Shown here in pieces: positions 8,901 to 17,041 of a stretch of DNA of 64,000 nucleotides (position 1 is its first letter; every line of letters begins with the position of its first letter). Location: assembly GCA_963663285.2 (NCBI GenBank), contig CAXXNI010000002.1, positions 1,178,001 to 1,242,000 on the forward strand, in the 5' to 3' direction. A program made the translations under genes and the position numbers. The notes under the pieces are model-generated. The model was not told where the DNA came from and searched no databases. It saw nothing but the letters and a program-made list of their open reading frames with translations. Origin of the DNA: CAXXOK01 sp963663285 (GTDB lineage: Bacteria; Bacillota; Clostridia; Christensenellales; Aristaeellaceae).

Positions 8901-9058
8901 CCTTTTTCTGCGTACATACGCCGCTGCCCATTGCGAAGGCTTGGCTGTGCGATATGCTGGAAAACACGGAAAGCGAAATCCAGATGCAAAACGGACAAAT
9001 CTCCCTCCATGTTCGTCCCTTTGAAGTGCTCACGCTTCGTTTGTCAAAATCAGTTTGA
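5960..9058 (+). CDS. alpha-mannosidase, glycoside hydrolase family 38
   Basis: A 1032-residue enzyme of the usual cytosolic GH38 length. After an N-terminal beta domain, the catalytic domain begins near residue 260 with VGNAHLDLAWLWP (zinc-binding His and Asp) and includes WLPDTFGY, whose Asp is the nucleophile. NQFHDILPGSS supplies another zinc His. C-terminal beta-sandwich domains follow. It hydrolyses terminal alpha-mannosyl residues; with no signal peptide it must act on imported oligosaccharides. ATG at 5960 is preferred over the upstream frame because GAGAGGAG lies 7 bases ahead. A 7-bp hairpin (5909-5929) sits in the leader and could be an operator. The gene stands alone between strong terminators, with no transporter beside it. 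Confidence 0.95.
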   Translation: MNLMNNEYRDRLTHWLRTLQLDFYQPLQSLHFEGFQTMDHLTPTQASQQNFQPIAEGYTWGKTWEYLWLCTTVTLDDTAQGEAIVMSLDLSGEATLFVNGEAFGTRRAEWVTTPHHYIVDNTLTLCGKPGETFDLLFEVYAGHYFPDVGGCATGPVLPGAYQDPKQEGRRATVGKSTYGIWNEDAYQLWLDVTTLEMLLAELPEDSLRAASIADGLELFTRTVDFEQERTERIATYRLARKQLHPLLAAHNGSTAPRMVAVGNAHLDLAWLWPQQETHRKTARTFAAQLRLLDRYPEYRFIQSQPAAYEMCRDHYPELYQRIVKAIQAGRWIAEGAMYVEPDTNMASGEALIRQLVYGKRFYKNELGVDSRMLWLPDTFGYTAALPQLLKGCHVDYLVTQKIFWSYNDGDRFPYHYFTWKGMDGSTVTSFLPTNYTYRTDPKELSGVWRERVQKRNLDHFLIPFGYGDGGGGPCRDHVEYLLREKDLEGMPKAEMESPLTLFTELEAEGGPVHTWDGELYFNAHRGTYTSQAAIKQNNRCSEFAMHEMELWGALAHDVPYPQADAERLWKVLLLNQFHDILPGSSIARVYTETNAAHAALQQEADTWAASARKTLVQGEAGVTYFNSLSFERAAVVPLPASFSAGACTLDGAPVSVSYGKALISLPSLGAVSLLPTENSTNHIPFAYASLTPEGAILENAQVRVVFNQSGEVISYRHTSGREYAAGAMNHFLLFKDVPRLFDAWDIDSNYRQQPVEINCNATLTVTCAKGLIASLRLTRSIGHSNLVQEITLDGNSTCVLFHTTVEWNELHRMLKVAFPVDVRAENAIHEMQFGYVERPTHRSRAYDQDRFEVCNHRYTALADHSHGCAVFNDGKYGVGVEDNSIELTLLRAAASPEMCADNGTQQFAYAFDAWEGSFADSQVVQQGYRLNVPVTQCEGQLDTFSAFTVDAPNVFIDTVKPADDESGDLILRLYEGLKADTFFCVHTPLPIAKAWLCDMLENTESEIQMQNGQISLHVRPFEVLTLRLSKSV

Positions 9059-9087
9059 GCAATTAAGCTATTGGGGCAGCTATATAC

Positions 9088-9128
9088 AAAAAACAACAAC
9101 CCGCCGTTTTAGCGGGCTGTTGTTTTTT
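9088..9128. terminator. bidirectional terminator
   Basis: AAAAAACAACAACCCGC (9088-9104) pairs with GCGGG and CTGTTGTTTTTT (9112-9128). It has T-runs on both strands and ends the mannosidase gene and the convergent polyferredoxin operon. Confidence 0.9.
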
Positions 9129-9257
9129 ATAAACCCCTGTTATTTGCGGGCTGTTGCGCGTTCCGGCCGGAAAGCAGTTTTCAGGGGATGATTTTGATCG
9201 GGTTTTGCATTACCGCTGATGTTAATGTGGAATACTGTATTCCGCATTTAAACAGTT

Positions 9258-9767
9258 TTATACTCCCTCAATCGTATGCTCCGCAATGTACGCAGCTTGT
9301 TCATCCGTCATCTGTCCGCTGGTTTGCAGCACCTTTACAGCACTTTCCGGCAGCCAGCTTTCTTCCGTGGGTGTGTAGGGAAGCCCTAGGTAATAAGCCA
9401 CAAACATTCGTACCGAAGCCGTTCCGATTTCCAATTCCTCATCCGGGTACAGCGTCTCCAGTGACTTGGTCTGGAATTCGGCAGCCTCCACCTCCGTAAG
9501 CCCGAACGCCTCCGCCAAATCCTTAAGCGGTACACCGTAAAGATCGCTGATTTCACCAAATCGGTATGATCCCCGAATATCTGCCGGGTCGTATTGTGTT
9601 ATCACTTCGCCTGTTGCATCGTCAGTAGTTTCCAGCGTAGCAATATCCAGCAAGCGGGGTTCTTTGGTCGATTCCGTTTGCCAGAGCCCAGTTGCCATCG
9701 TAATGATGATACCGGCCACAACAAAGACTGTGGAAATGATAAACGTGGTCGTTGGTTTAATCTTCAT
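9258..9767 (-). CDS. membrane-anchored conserved protein linked to polyferredoxin
   Basis: A 169-residue protein with one N-terminal membrane helix (about residues 8-28), after which the rest is probably outside. The soluble part has a motif I have seen only in companions of NapH-like ferredoxins: DIRGSYRFGEISDLYG, then VPLKDLAEAFGL (residues about 63-90), which looks like a helix-turn-helix-type or helical bundle rather than an enzyme. Two further helices form the C-terminus. No cysteine pair or CXXC is present. The gene overlaps the polyferredoxin gene upstream by 11 bases, so the products are very probably made together and may work in one membrane electron-transfer complex. No biochemical function can be assigned. 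Confidence 0.7.
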   Translation of the reverse strand: MKIKPTTTFIISTVFVVAGIIITMATGLWQTESTKEPRLLDIATLETTDDATGEVITQYDPADIRGSYRFGEISDLYGVPLKDLAEAFGLTEVEAAEFQTKSLETLYPDEELEIGTASVRMFVAYYLGLPYTPTEESWLPESAVKVLQTSGQMTDEQAAYIAEHTIEGV

Positions 9768-10602
9768 TGGGCTTTTCCTCCTTCATGCTGGAAATGATAA
9801 CCGTATCATTTACCGGGCACGCTTTGCCGCTCACACATTGATAACAGCTGATGCACTGCGTATCCCGAACCGCTCCGGATGTAGAAACCTCAATTTGCAT
9901 CGGGCATGCATGATCACACTTTTTGCAGTGGATACAAGTGGAGGCTTTCCTGCGAACCGGGAAGATGCGAATTTTATTGAACAAACCCAGAAGCGCACCA
10001 TACGGACACAAGTACTTACACCAAGGCCGCTCTACAAACAGCGACAGCACCGTCACCAGCAGCAATACGCCAATGGCTGTCCATGCGACTTCCCCAGTCA
10101 TGAAGTTGAATAGCGCGTAGTATGGGTCTACATCCTGAAACAACAATTTCCCTGCTCTGGCGGTTTGCACTACAACCAGTACCAACACCGCATACCGTAA
10201 ATAGCGCAGCACACGATCCAGCTTTTTGGGAACCAGCTTACCATAACGTTTGGGAAACAGCTTGCGGCCCAGTTTTCCGATCCACTCTTGATAGCTGCCC
10301 AGCGGACAGACGTAGCCGCAGAACAATGGCCCAAAGAACACTGCCACAACCAAACCCAGCGCCATCAGGATAAATGCTGCGCTGTGCAGCTTGGGTAGGA
10401 AGTCCCCCGTAGTAAAGAATTCATAAATCGTTACAACTCCCCCAAACGGACAGATGGCATGCAACGAAATTTCCGGTAAAAATGGGATAACCACGCCAAT
10501 TTCCAATAGCCATTTTACCAACGCGATAATTGCGATGAATGTAAAAAACCCAATCTGCACCCAAGTGCGAATGGATGGACCCCTTTTATTTCTGTTAAGC
10601 AT
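9757..10602 (-). CDS. NapH/NosR-type membrane polyferredoxin (4Fe-4S)
   Basis: A 281-residue membrane protein with about four or five helices, two CXXXCP motifs typical of the NapH/NosR/RdxA group (CGYVCPLG near residue 110 and CKYLCPYG near residue 205), and a C-terminal ferredoxin unit with two 4Fe-4S clusters: CIHCKKCDHACP and CISCYQCVSGKACP. Proteins of this group pass electrons across or along the membrane. The start at 10602 is supported by GAGGAGGG 8 bases upstream; the longer frame to 10707 has no ribosome site. No nap, nos or rnf genes lie nearby, so the redox partner is unknown. It overlaps the anchored protein gene downstream. Confidence 0.9.
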   Translation of the reverse strand: MLNRNKRGPSIRTWVQIGFFTFIAIIALVKWLLEIGVVIPFLPEISLHAICPFGGVVTIYEFFTTGDFLPKLHSAAFILMALGLVVAVFFGPLFCGYVCPLGSYQEWIGKLGRKLFPKRYGKLVPKKLDRVLRYLRYAVLVLVVVQTARAGKLLFQDVDPYYALFNFMTGEVAWTAIGVLLLVTVLSLFVERPWCKYLCPYGALLGLFNKIRIFPVRRKASTCIHCKKCDHACPMQIEVSTSGAVRDTQCISCYQCVSGKACPVNDTVIISSMKEEKPNED

Positions 10603-10918
10603 TTGTATCGCCCTCCTCGGAACAAACTGTAACAAGGAATCGTGGCAAAATTGTGTCTTTCCCGGTGAAAAATTATGGTGAAATCCATTTGCTTTCCAGT
10701 CTGCCATACGGTATGATGTTTTCGATGCGAAAATGCCCCCGATTTATAGTGCGTCCTTTTGCGCCGTTCATTGTCGGTTCAGCAGTTGCGGCACAGATAC
10801 TGGTAAATACTGTTTCTTCTCCGACTGTATCTATACCTGCTCAACAAAGGTACATTTTTAGAAAGCACATAGCAGCGGGCATTCATCGTAAAAACACAAT
10901 AAAGAGGGTCTTCATCAC
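10603..10918. other. divergent intergenic region
   Basis: It must hold the promoters of the polyferredoxin pair and the ketopantoate-reductase gene. I see no convincing consensus boxes or riboswitch. Confidence 0.5.
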
Positions 10919-11836
10919 ATGAAAATCCAAACAGTCGCTGTCGTCGGTCTCGGTGCGTTGGGTACTCTTTTCGGCCATCAACTGGCCAAGCACATGCCTA
11001 TGGATCAACTGCGCATCATCGCCGATAGCGAGCGTATCGCCCGGTACCAGCAGGATGGGATCTACAGCAATGGAGAACGCTGCAATTTCCAATATATCAC
11101 TCCGCAAGCCGATACCACCCCTGCGGATTTAATACTTGTCGCGGTTAAATACGGTCAACTACCAAGCGCGCTTGAAGCGATGCGCAATCAAGTGGGAGAA
11201 AATACCTTGATCCTTTCTCTGCTCAATGGCATCAGCAGCGAAGGCGATATTGCGGCTGTATATGGCAGGGATAAGGTGGTCGATTGTGTCGCATATGGCA
11301 TGGATGCCGTCAAGGAAGGCAATCAGCTGACCTTTCACAACATGGGAAAACTATGCATCGGCACACACTTGAGTGGCGCGCCGACAGAACCGGTACAGCG
11401 TATTTCCCGCTTTTTTGAGGAGTGCCATTTCCCCTACGAGGTAGATGAAGCAATGGGTAAACGTATGTGGGGCAAATTCATGCTCAACGTCGGTGTAAAC
11501 CAGACCGTAGCGGTCTTTGGCCCAAACTACCGCGCGATTCAGCGGAAAGGTAAACAACGGGATACCATGATCGCCGCGATGCGGGAGGTCATTGCTTTGT
11601 CCCAACCGGAGGGTATTGATCTGACGGAGGCTGACCTTGCGTACTGGCTTCATATTCTTTCGACTTTAAACCCCGAGGGCAAACCCTCCATGCGGCAGGA
11701 TGCGGAAGCCCGCCGTCCCAGCGAAGTTGGGCTGTTTGCCGGCACGGTACTGGCACTGGCGGAGAAGCATCATTTGGAAACACCTGTTAATCAGATGCTG
11801 CTAAAGCGGGTACAGGAAATGGAAGCCGCTTATTAA
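10919..11836 (+). CDS. ketopantoate reductase family protein (2-dehydropantoate 2-reductase)
   Basis: A 305-residue enzyme of normal PanE length. The N-terminal Rossmann motif is VVGLGALGTLFG. LILVAVKYGQ follows, where Lys and Gln are the usual coenzyme-contact positions; SLLNGI, a WGKFMLNVGVN core and the C-terminal PSMRQDAEARRPSEV complete the pattern. The catalytic lysine is expected in GKRMWGKFM. The family reduces 2-dehydropantoate to pantoate with NADPH for coenzyme A synthesis, but many members serve other substrates. No panB or panC gene lies nearby. The start has GAGGG 10 bases upstream. A strong terminator follows, so it is monocistronic. Confidence 0.88.
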   Translation: MKIQTVAVVGLGALGTLFGHQLAKHMPMDQLRIIADSERIARYQQDGIYSNGERCNFQYITPQADTTPADLILVAVKYGQLPSALEAMRNQVGENTLILSLLNGISSEGDIAAVYGRDKVVDCVAYGMDAVKEGNQLTFHNMGKLCIGTHLSGAPTEPVQRISRFFEECHFPYEVDEAMGKRMWGKFMLNVGVNQTVAVFGPNYRAIQRKGKQRDTMIAAMREVIALSQPEGIDLTEADLAYWLHILSTLNPEGKPSMRQDAEARRPSEVGLFAGTVLALAEKHHLETPVNQMLLKRVQEMEAAY

Positions 11837-11853
11837 CCGTAAACGATACTATA

Positions 11854-11893
11854 AAAACCGGTGCGCTTTCAGGGAGAACAGCGCGCCGGTTTT
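11854..11893 (+). terminator. intrinsic terminator
   Basis: AAAACCGGTGCGCT and AGCGCGCCGGTTTT pair around a 12-base loop, followed by more T. It ends the ketopantoate reductase gene. Confidence 0.9.
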
Positions 11894-12179
11894 TTATATA
11901 CAACGATCAACGGATACAAGTAGTATATTATAAAGTAACTCCGCTCTAATACACAAAACACGCTTCATGAAAACATCAGGAATAAAACATACCATTCTCC
12001 TCAACAGCCTTCTTGAATCCAGATGATTTTTCATTCTTTTCCAATATGCGAACCCTTTTTTCCCATTTCTTCTCCTGCCAGTTCACCCGGATGGGAACGG
12101 AAGTCAGAAAAACTTTATTCTATTGTTCATCTTTAATGTATATCATTTCTATTCTTTTTATTCCCATATATTCACTTTT
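11894..12179. other. AT-rich spacer
   Basis: No gene, repeat or RNA motif is apparent. The promoter of the next operon starts at its right end. Confidence 0.5.
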
Positions 12180-12210
12180 TTGATTCGCTTCTGTGCTTGT
12201 GTGGTATACT
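12180..12210 (+). promoter_or_regulatory. promoter of the FakA-FakB/DUF1295/DUF2177 operon
   Basis: TTGATT (12180-12185) and TATACT (12205-12210) are 19 bases apart, with an extended -10 (TGG TATACT) that can offset the long spacer. Confidence 0.5.
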
Positions 12211-12260
12211 TTATATACGACGTGGCAAAATATTGCCCGATTACGACAGGAGGAATGAAT

Positions 12261-14075
12261 GTGGAGTATCGGACAGAATTGCAGCATGCCGGCGGTACCG
12301 ATGTACTGGCGTGGTTTGCCTCGGGCGCACAGGAAGTAACCGCGCATATGAAATACCTGAATATCATCAACGTTTTTCCCGTAGCTGACGGTGATACCGG
12401 CACCAATCTAAGCACTACCATCCGTGCAATGGTAGAAAGATCTGCACGTTCGTTCTCTTTCGGAGATATGCTGAAAGCCATTTCCCAATCCGGGCTTGAA
12501 AATGCACGGGGCAATTCCGGCATTATTTTTGCATCTTATGTGAGCGGACTTGCGCAAGAAGGCGCAGCCTATGAAAAAGTGAGTGTCCGGGATTTTGCAC
12601 AAATTGCATCCAATGCCGTTCGGTATTTATATAACGCTGTTGAACAGCCGCGCGAAGGTACGCTGATGAGCGTCATCCGCGATTGGGCTGTTTTCTTGGG
12701 TGGAAATTCAGAGAAATATAAGAGCTTTCAGGAATTGTTTTCCGCCGCCTATCGCGAGGCGCACCGCTCACTGGAAAACACTAAAAACCAGCTCGCCGTG
12801 TTGCGGAAACACAACGTGGTGGATTCCGGAGCTGCGGGGTTTGTCCGTTTTTTGGAAGGTATCAACCGTGCGCTGGACAGCGGGTTTACCGTTGCGCCTG
12901 TTGAGGAGGAATCCATAGATGTACCCCTCGCAATCAAGGAAGAAGCACCCAACTACCGTTATTGCACAGAAGCGCTGGTTCAATTAAACGCGCAAAGCTT
13001 ATCCGGCGGAGAAACCATCATCGCAGAAGCACGCGAAGTGCTTAGCCCCTTAGGGGATTCGGTCATCGCCGGGTTGCGTGGGGATCGTTTGAAAGTACAT
13101 ATCCATACCAATACGCCTGCTGCCGTAATGGAGCGCTTGCAAGCCTATGGTACGTTGTTGGAGCAAAAAGCAGATGATATGGCGCTGCAAAACCGGCTGC
13201 GTACATCCGAAAAAGGCGGTATTGGGTTAATTACCGATTCTGTTGCCGATCTTCCAAACGCATTTTTACTAGAAAATAATATCTCGGTTGTCCCCATGGG
13301 TATTTTCAGTCACGGCGCGGTGTTTTTAGATAAACTCACCCTTACTTTGCCACAACTGTTTGCACATATTGATGCTCAGGAAGAGTATCCTACCAGCTCC
13401 CAGCCGGAGCCGGCTCGCATACAAACACTGCTTGCTGAGCGCTTGGAGCATTTTGATTCGCTGATTATTCTCAGCGTCGCCTCCCAGTTGAGCGGAACCT
13501 ACCGTGCACTTGTCAGTGCTGCGCAAGCCTTATCTACGCTCGAACATCCCATCACGGTGTTGGATACGCGGCTTAACTCCGGCGCACAGGGTTTGCTGGT
13601 TCACCGCGCGGCCGCGTTGATAGCGCAGGGAAAAACACAACAGCAAATCGTAGCTGATTTAGAAGTTCGCATTCCCCGCACAAAGATATATGTTTGCCTT
13701 AATACTTTAGCCTACGCCGTACGTGGCGGACGTGTGCCTAACACCATTGGCAAAATCGGCATGGCTTTAGGCTTACGCCCGATCATGACGCTGGATGCGC
13801 AAGGCCACGGGGCGGCCTTTGGCGCAGCATTCAGCCAACAGGGGCTTACACGGAAAATTATGAAGCTGGTAAGACGCGCCATGCAAAACGGTGGCATTGA
13901 AAGCTATTCCATCGTTCATGGTGGCAACCCGTCACTGTCGAATGAATATCGCGATCAACTTACGCAAATCATCGGTTTCGCGCCAGCCTTTGTCAGCGAA
14001 ATATCCGCTGTGGTCGCATTGCATGCAGGGCCGGGCACCGTCGCAGTTTGCTTTACAACAGCAAAGGAGGAATAA
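12261..14075 (+). CDS. DhaL (FakA-like) kinase fused to DegV (FakB-like) fatty-acid-binding domain
   Basis: About 604 residues. The N-terminal DhaL domain (about 10-205) keeps NVFPVADGDTGTN, with the Mg-binding aspartates, and the ARGNSGIIFASY motif. A middle segment (about 220-310) resembles the FakA body (LKVHIHTNTP). The DegV/FakB domain (about 320-600) carries GLITDSVADLP, a YPTSSQPEP motif, and LNTLAYAVRGGRVPN. FakA phosphorylates fatty acids bound to FakB, feeding acyl-phosphate into phospholipid synthesis; here both partners are one chain. AGGAGG at 12248-12253 lies 7 bases before GTG 12261 but only 1 base before the in-frame ATG at 12255, so GTG is the likelier start. The next gene follows within 2 bases. 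Confidence 0.85.
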   Translation: MEYRTELQHAGGTDVLAWFASGAQEVTAHMKYLNIINVFPVADGDTGTNLSTTIRAMVERSARSFSFGDMLKAISQSGLENARGNSGIIFASYVSGLAQEGAAYEKVSVRDFAQIASNAVRYLYNAVEQPREGTLMSVIRDWAVFLGGNSEKYKSFQELFSAAYREAHRSLENTKNQLAVLRKHNVVDSGAAGFVRFLEGINRALDSGFTVAPVEEESIDVPLAIKEEAPNYRYCTEALVQLNAQSLSGGETIIAEAREVLSPLGDSVIAGLRGDRLKVHIHTNTPAAVMERLQAYGTLLEQKADDMALQNRLRTSEKGGIGLITDSVADLPNAFLLENNISVVPMGIFSHGAVFLDKLTLTLPQLFAHIDAQEEYPTSSQPEPARIQTLLAERLEHFDSLIILSVASQLSGTYRALVSAAQALSTLEHPITVLDTRLNSGAQGLLVHRAAALIAQGKTQQQIVADLEVRIPRTKIYVCLNTLAYAVRGGRVPNTIGKIGMALGLRPIMTLDAQGHGAAFGAAFSQQGLTRKIMKLVRRAMQNGGIESYSIVHGGNPSLSNEYRDQLTQIIGFAPAFVSEISAVVALHAGPGTVAVCFTTAKEE

Positions 14076-14077
14076 CG

Positions 14078-14848
14078 ATGGGTGTTGCAGCAGTCGTGAT
14101 TTTCATCTACTTCTTTCTATTGTTTTTACTGGGGACTGCAAAACGCAATAACAGCATAGTGGATATTGGCTGGGGCATTGGCTTTGTTATCGTTGCGTGG
14201 GTGCTATTAACTTTACGTTTGCCAACAAACTTAACGCAAATCACCATTACTGGGTTGATAACACTTTGGGGTGTTCGCCTTTTCACCCATATTTACCGCC
14301 GCAACCGTGGCAAGCCGGAGGATTTTCGATATGCTGCCTTCCGAAAGGATTGGGGACGTTGGGTTATTCCACGTGCATTCTTGCAGGTATATATGCTGCA
14401 AGGCGTTTTAATGTACTTGATCGCGCTTCCGGTTATTTTACATACGCCCGGTCAATTTGGGGTTCACCCTGTTTGGTATAGTATTGGAATTGCTGTATTT
14501 GCCACAGGTTTTCTGTTTGAATCCGTTGGGGATGCACAACTGGCTGCCTTTATTCACAATTCTGAAAATAAAGGGAAAATTATGACACAGGGTTTGTGGC
14601 GGTATACCCGGCACCCGAATTATTTCGGAGAAGCAACCATGTGGTGGGGACTGGCGTTTATCGCCATCAGTGGCGGAATTCCTGTTTGGGTATTCATAAG
14701 CCCGGTAACCATTACGCTTCTCCTGTTGTTTGTTTCCGGCGTACCGCTGCTGGAAAAGAATATGAAATCCCGGCCCGGGTATGCGGAATACACCAGACAA
14801 ACCAGCATCTTCTTCCCATGGTTTCCCCGCAAGGCTGAAACCAAATAA
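14078..14848 (+). CDS. DUF1295 family membrane protein (steroid-reductase/ICMT-like)
   Basis: A 256-residue membrane protein with about six helices. It matches the DUF1295 pattern: an N-terminal NSIVDIGWG, then GVRLFTHIYRRNRGKPEDFRY, and the C-terminal GLWRYTRHPNYFGEATMWWG typical of the steroid 5-alpha-reductase / isoprenylcysteine methyltransferase superfamily, where that segment holds the nucleotide cofactor. It is probably a lipid-modifying reductase or methyltransferase; the substrate is unknown. AAGGAGG lies ahead of ATG 14078 and overlaps the end of the fusion kinase gene. DUF1295 and DUF2177 genes are neighbours here, as they are in lipid-modification neighbourhoods elsewhere. Confidence 0.88.
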   Translation: MGVAAVVIFIYFFLLFLLGTAKRNNSIVDIGWGIGFVIVAWVLLTLRLPTNLTQITITGLITLWGVRLFTHIYRRNRGKPEDFRYAAFRKDWGRWVIPRAFLQVYMLQGVLMYLIALPVILHTPGQFGVHPVWYSIGIAVFATGFLFESVGDAQLAAFIHNSENKGKIMTQGLWRYTRHPNYFGEATMWWGLAFIAISGGIPVWVFISPVTITLLLLFVSGVPLLEKNMKSRPGYAEYTRQTSIFFPWFPRKAETK

Positions 14849-14877
14849 AATAATAAGAAGCTAAAGGAGGCATTAAA

Positions 14878-15291
14878 ATGCATCTATCGATTTCCTGGGC
14901 GGATGTGCGAAACTACGCGATTCTATTGGGTATCTTTCTGATTGTTGATATGGTATGGCTTTTAGGTATCGCAAAAGGTTTATATGCTCAGCGTCTGGGT
15001 TACCTGATGGCTGCCAAGCCGGTATTATGGGCTGCTTTACTATTCTACCTTCTGTTCATTATCGGGTTACAGTTTTTTGTGGTTCAGCCTGCGTTGGCGG
15101 CTGCAAGCTGGAAATCCGCCTTGTTCCCGGGGCTGTTGTTCGGTTTGATTACCTATGCTACGTATGATTTAACCAACCTTGCTACCATTCGTGATTGGCC
15201 CGTGCTGATAACTGCACTTGATCTTCTTTGGGGCAGCTTCGTCAGCGGTCTAACCAGTCTGCTTGGGTACTTCGTGATTCGTTTATTTTAA
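14878..15291 (+). CDS. DUF2177 family integral membrane protein
   Basis: A 137-residue protein with about four membrane helices and the family signatures DMVWLLGIAKGLY, LGYLMAAKP, LLFYLLFIIGL, and YATYDLTNLATIRDWP, ending in DLLWGSFVSG. The length is normal. No reaction is known for this family. It follows DUF1295 by 29 bases with an AAAGGAGG ribosome site, and a strong terminator closes the operon 26 bases downstream, so FakA-FakB, DUF1295 and DUF2177 probably act on the same lipids in the membrane. That joint role is inference. Confidence 0.88.
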   Translation: MHLSISWADVRNYAILLGIFLIVDMVWLLGIAKGLYAQRLGYLMAAKPVLWAALLFYLLFIIGLQFFVVQPALAAASWKSALFPGLLFGLITYATYDLTNLATIRDWPVLITALDLLWGSFVSGLTSLLGYFVIRLF

Positions 15292-15316
15292 AAACCGCCA
15301 ATTGATCATACGCAAA

Positions 15317-15360
15317 ATAACCCCCTGCGCCGCAAGTAATCTTATCGCGCAGGGGGTATT
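15317..15360. terminator. operon terminator, possibly bidirectional
   Basis: ATAACCCCCTGCGC pairs with GCGCAGGGGGTATT around a 16-base loop, followed by TTAAT. It ends the DUF2177 operon. Confidence 0.8.
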
Positions 15361-15414
15361 TAATACGATTTTTTCTTACGTTGCTTAAAGGGATGTAGGC
15401 ACATCAACAGCGGT

Positions 15415-15938
15415 TTAGAACGTTTCCGTAGCGAATTTATCCCGGTTCTGCACAAGATCGGCAATGCTCATTCGTCCGATAATCTCACGCATATTACCTT
15501 CCAGCACCTGCTGGGCGATAGAGGCAATATCCTCCTGAGACCAGCTGAGGAACTGTTCTGCAGCCGTTGCGATGCTAACATCGTCCGACCCGATTTTGAT
15601 GTTCGCGACGCCATCCACCATTACGGAGATATATTCCTGCGAAGGTACCGGCTGCGTCGTGCGGATATCTACCTGCATAATGCCAAGGTTCAGCCTATCC
15701 ACACGTTCAAAGAAAGGAATCACAAGCGTTGCGCCGCCTCGTACGATGCGGTACCCAAACTTTTTAATAATTACATTGCCTTCTTCATCTTTTACCTTAT
15801 ACCGGCGGCGTATTCCACCGGAAATGACCAGCGCGATATTTGGGAGCACTTTGTGATAGTTAGCATAATAACAAGTAAAACAAACGCGATGATTCCAATG
15901 AGCCACCACGTGCCGGAACTTGGAAGGTATTCGTTCAT
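15415..15938 (-). pseudogene. degenerate flotillin/SPFH protein
   Basis: ATG at 15938 starts MNEYLPSSGTWWLIGIIAFVLLVIML, a proper flotillin membrane hairpin. The expected continuation NYHKVLPNIALVISGG appears in another frame, so a 1-base loss (or 2-base gain) lies at about 15865-15875. The SPFH/PHB domain then reads well (VKDEEGNVIIKKFGYRIVRGG, ...VDGVANIKIG, QQVLEGNMREIIGRMS) but stops at KFATETF near 165 residues; family members run to about 480. Nothing downstream in any frame continues the family. It is therefore truncated at the C-terminus and frameshifted near the N-terminus, with a terminator hairpin soon after. It should be non-functional unless the shorter frame is used. Confidence 0.8.
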
Positions 15939-16432
15939 CCTTTTAGTGTCCGATACATTTCCATACCAATTGTATAGTATTTTTGGGTAATCCTGCAAAC
16001 TGGAATGATTGTAACATGAATTTTGAGCCAAATGCAAGCCGACACTTCGTTTTTTCACAATATAATTACCATAATATATTGATGATGATTTATCTGTCTC
16101 CAATCACTTTATATATTGTAAGTGTATTGAGCAAAGAATGTTGATGGTATAGATAAAAGCAACTTTCATATGCAAAATTGCGAACAATTTTTTTACATGA
16201 TGGATATACAATCTAAAAACTCCCAAGCAAAAGTTCGCTTTACGGACGGTTATCATATTGGATATACATCCCTTATACACTGCATGAGAATATCTTTTGT
16301 AGAGGATAACACCTTTCCCCGTGGAATACATGCAGTATACGACGCTTGTGTTTCCTGTGCTTGATAATAGACAGCAGTATATCTTACCTTCCACAACCAT
16401 TATCGCTGCATCAGCAAAGAAACGGAGATTTT
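15939..16432. other. AT-rich intergenic region
   Basis: No gene or known RNA seen. It presumably contains the promoter of the methyltransferase and that of the former flotillin gene. Confidence 0.5.
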
Positions 16433-17041
16433 ATGAAAATACCATTCTGGGAAGAGTCCTACAAAGATGATCACGCTTCATTATTCGGCGCAGCGCCCAA
16501 TGCTACTCTCGTAGCATTTCAATCCGCTTTTCATCCGAAAGATTCGGTTTTAGATGTCGGCTGTGGCGTGGGGAAAAATGCGCTCTATCTGGCAGGGCTT
16601 GGCTTTCGTAACATTGACGCTTTTGATTTATCCGAAAACGCCATTGCAAAGCTCAAGCGCCTCGCCCACTCCCAAGGTGTGCAAGTCAATGCATGGGTAC
16701 AGGATCTAGCAGATTTTACTTTTACTAAAAAATACGATCTGATCTTTTCTTTTGGAGTCCTGCATTTTGTTGAAAAAAGGATATGGCACAGTTTTATTCG
16801 GTTGGCTAAAGAGAACACGAATCCCCAAGGCATTCACATCATTCAGCTTTTCACCAATGCACTGCCGCCAACGGAAGATATAGCGCCGTATGCTGTGGGT
16901 CTTGCTTACGATCTGGAGTTGAAATCTCTTTATTCCGATTGGTCCATTCTTCAGTTTCGTTCCTATGCCTTTGAGGAGGAGCATCCGGGCGTTCCAAGGC
17001 ATCAACACGCATCCAATAAGATTGTCGCTCAAAAGAAATAA
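16433..17041 (+). CDS. class I SAM-dependent methyltransferase, TehB-like
   Basis: A 202-residue protein with the Rossmann methyltransferase core: motif I LDVGCGVGKNALYLAGLG (about residues 38-55), acidic loop IDAFDLSENAI, motif at AWVQDLADFTF, and FSFGVLHFVE. The start MKIPFWEESY and the size fit TehB-type (tellurite resistance) and related small-molecule methyltransferases. ACGGAG precedes ATG 16433; the frame reaching 16346 lacks a ribosome site. The real substrate is unknown, and the surrounding genes give no hint. The stop is followed by a bidirectional hairpin. Confidence 0.85.
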   Translation: MKIPFWEESYKDDHASLFGAAPNATLVAFQSAFHPKDSVLDVGCGVGKNALYLAGLGFRNIDAFDLSENAIAKLKRLAHSQGVQVNAWVQDLADFTFTKKYDLIFSFGVLHFVEKRIWHSFIRLAKENTNPQGIHIIQLFTNALPPTEDIAPYAVGLAYDLELKSLYSDWSILQFRSYAFEEEHPGVPRHQHASNKIVAQKK

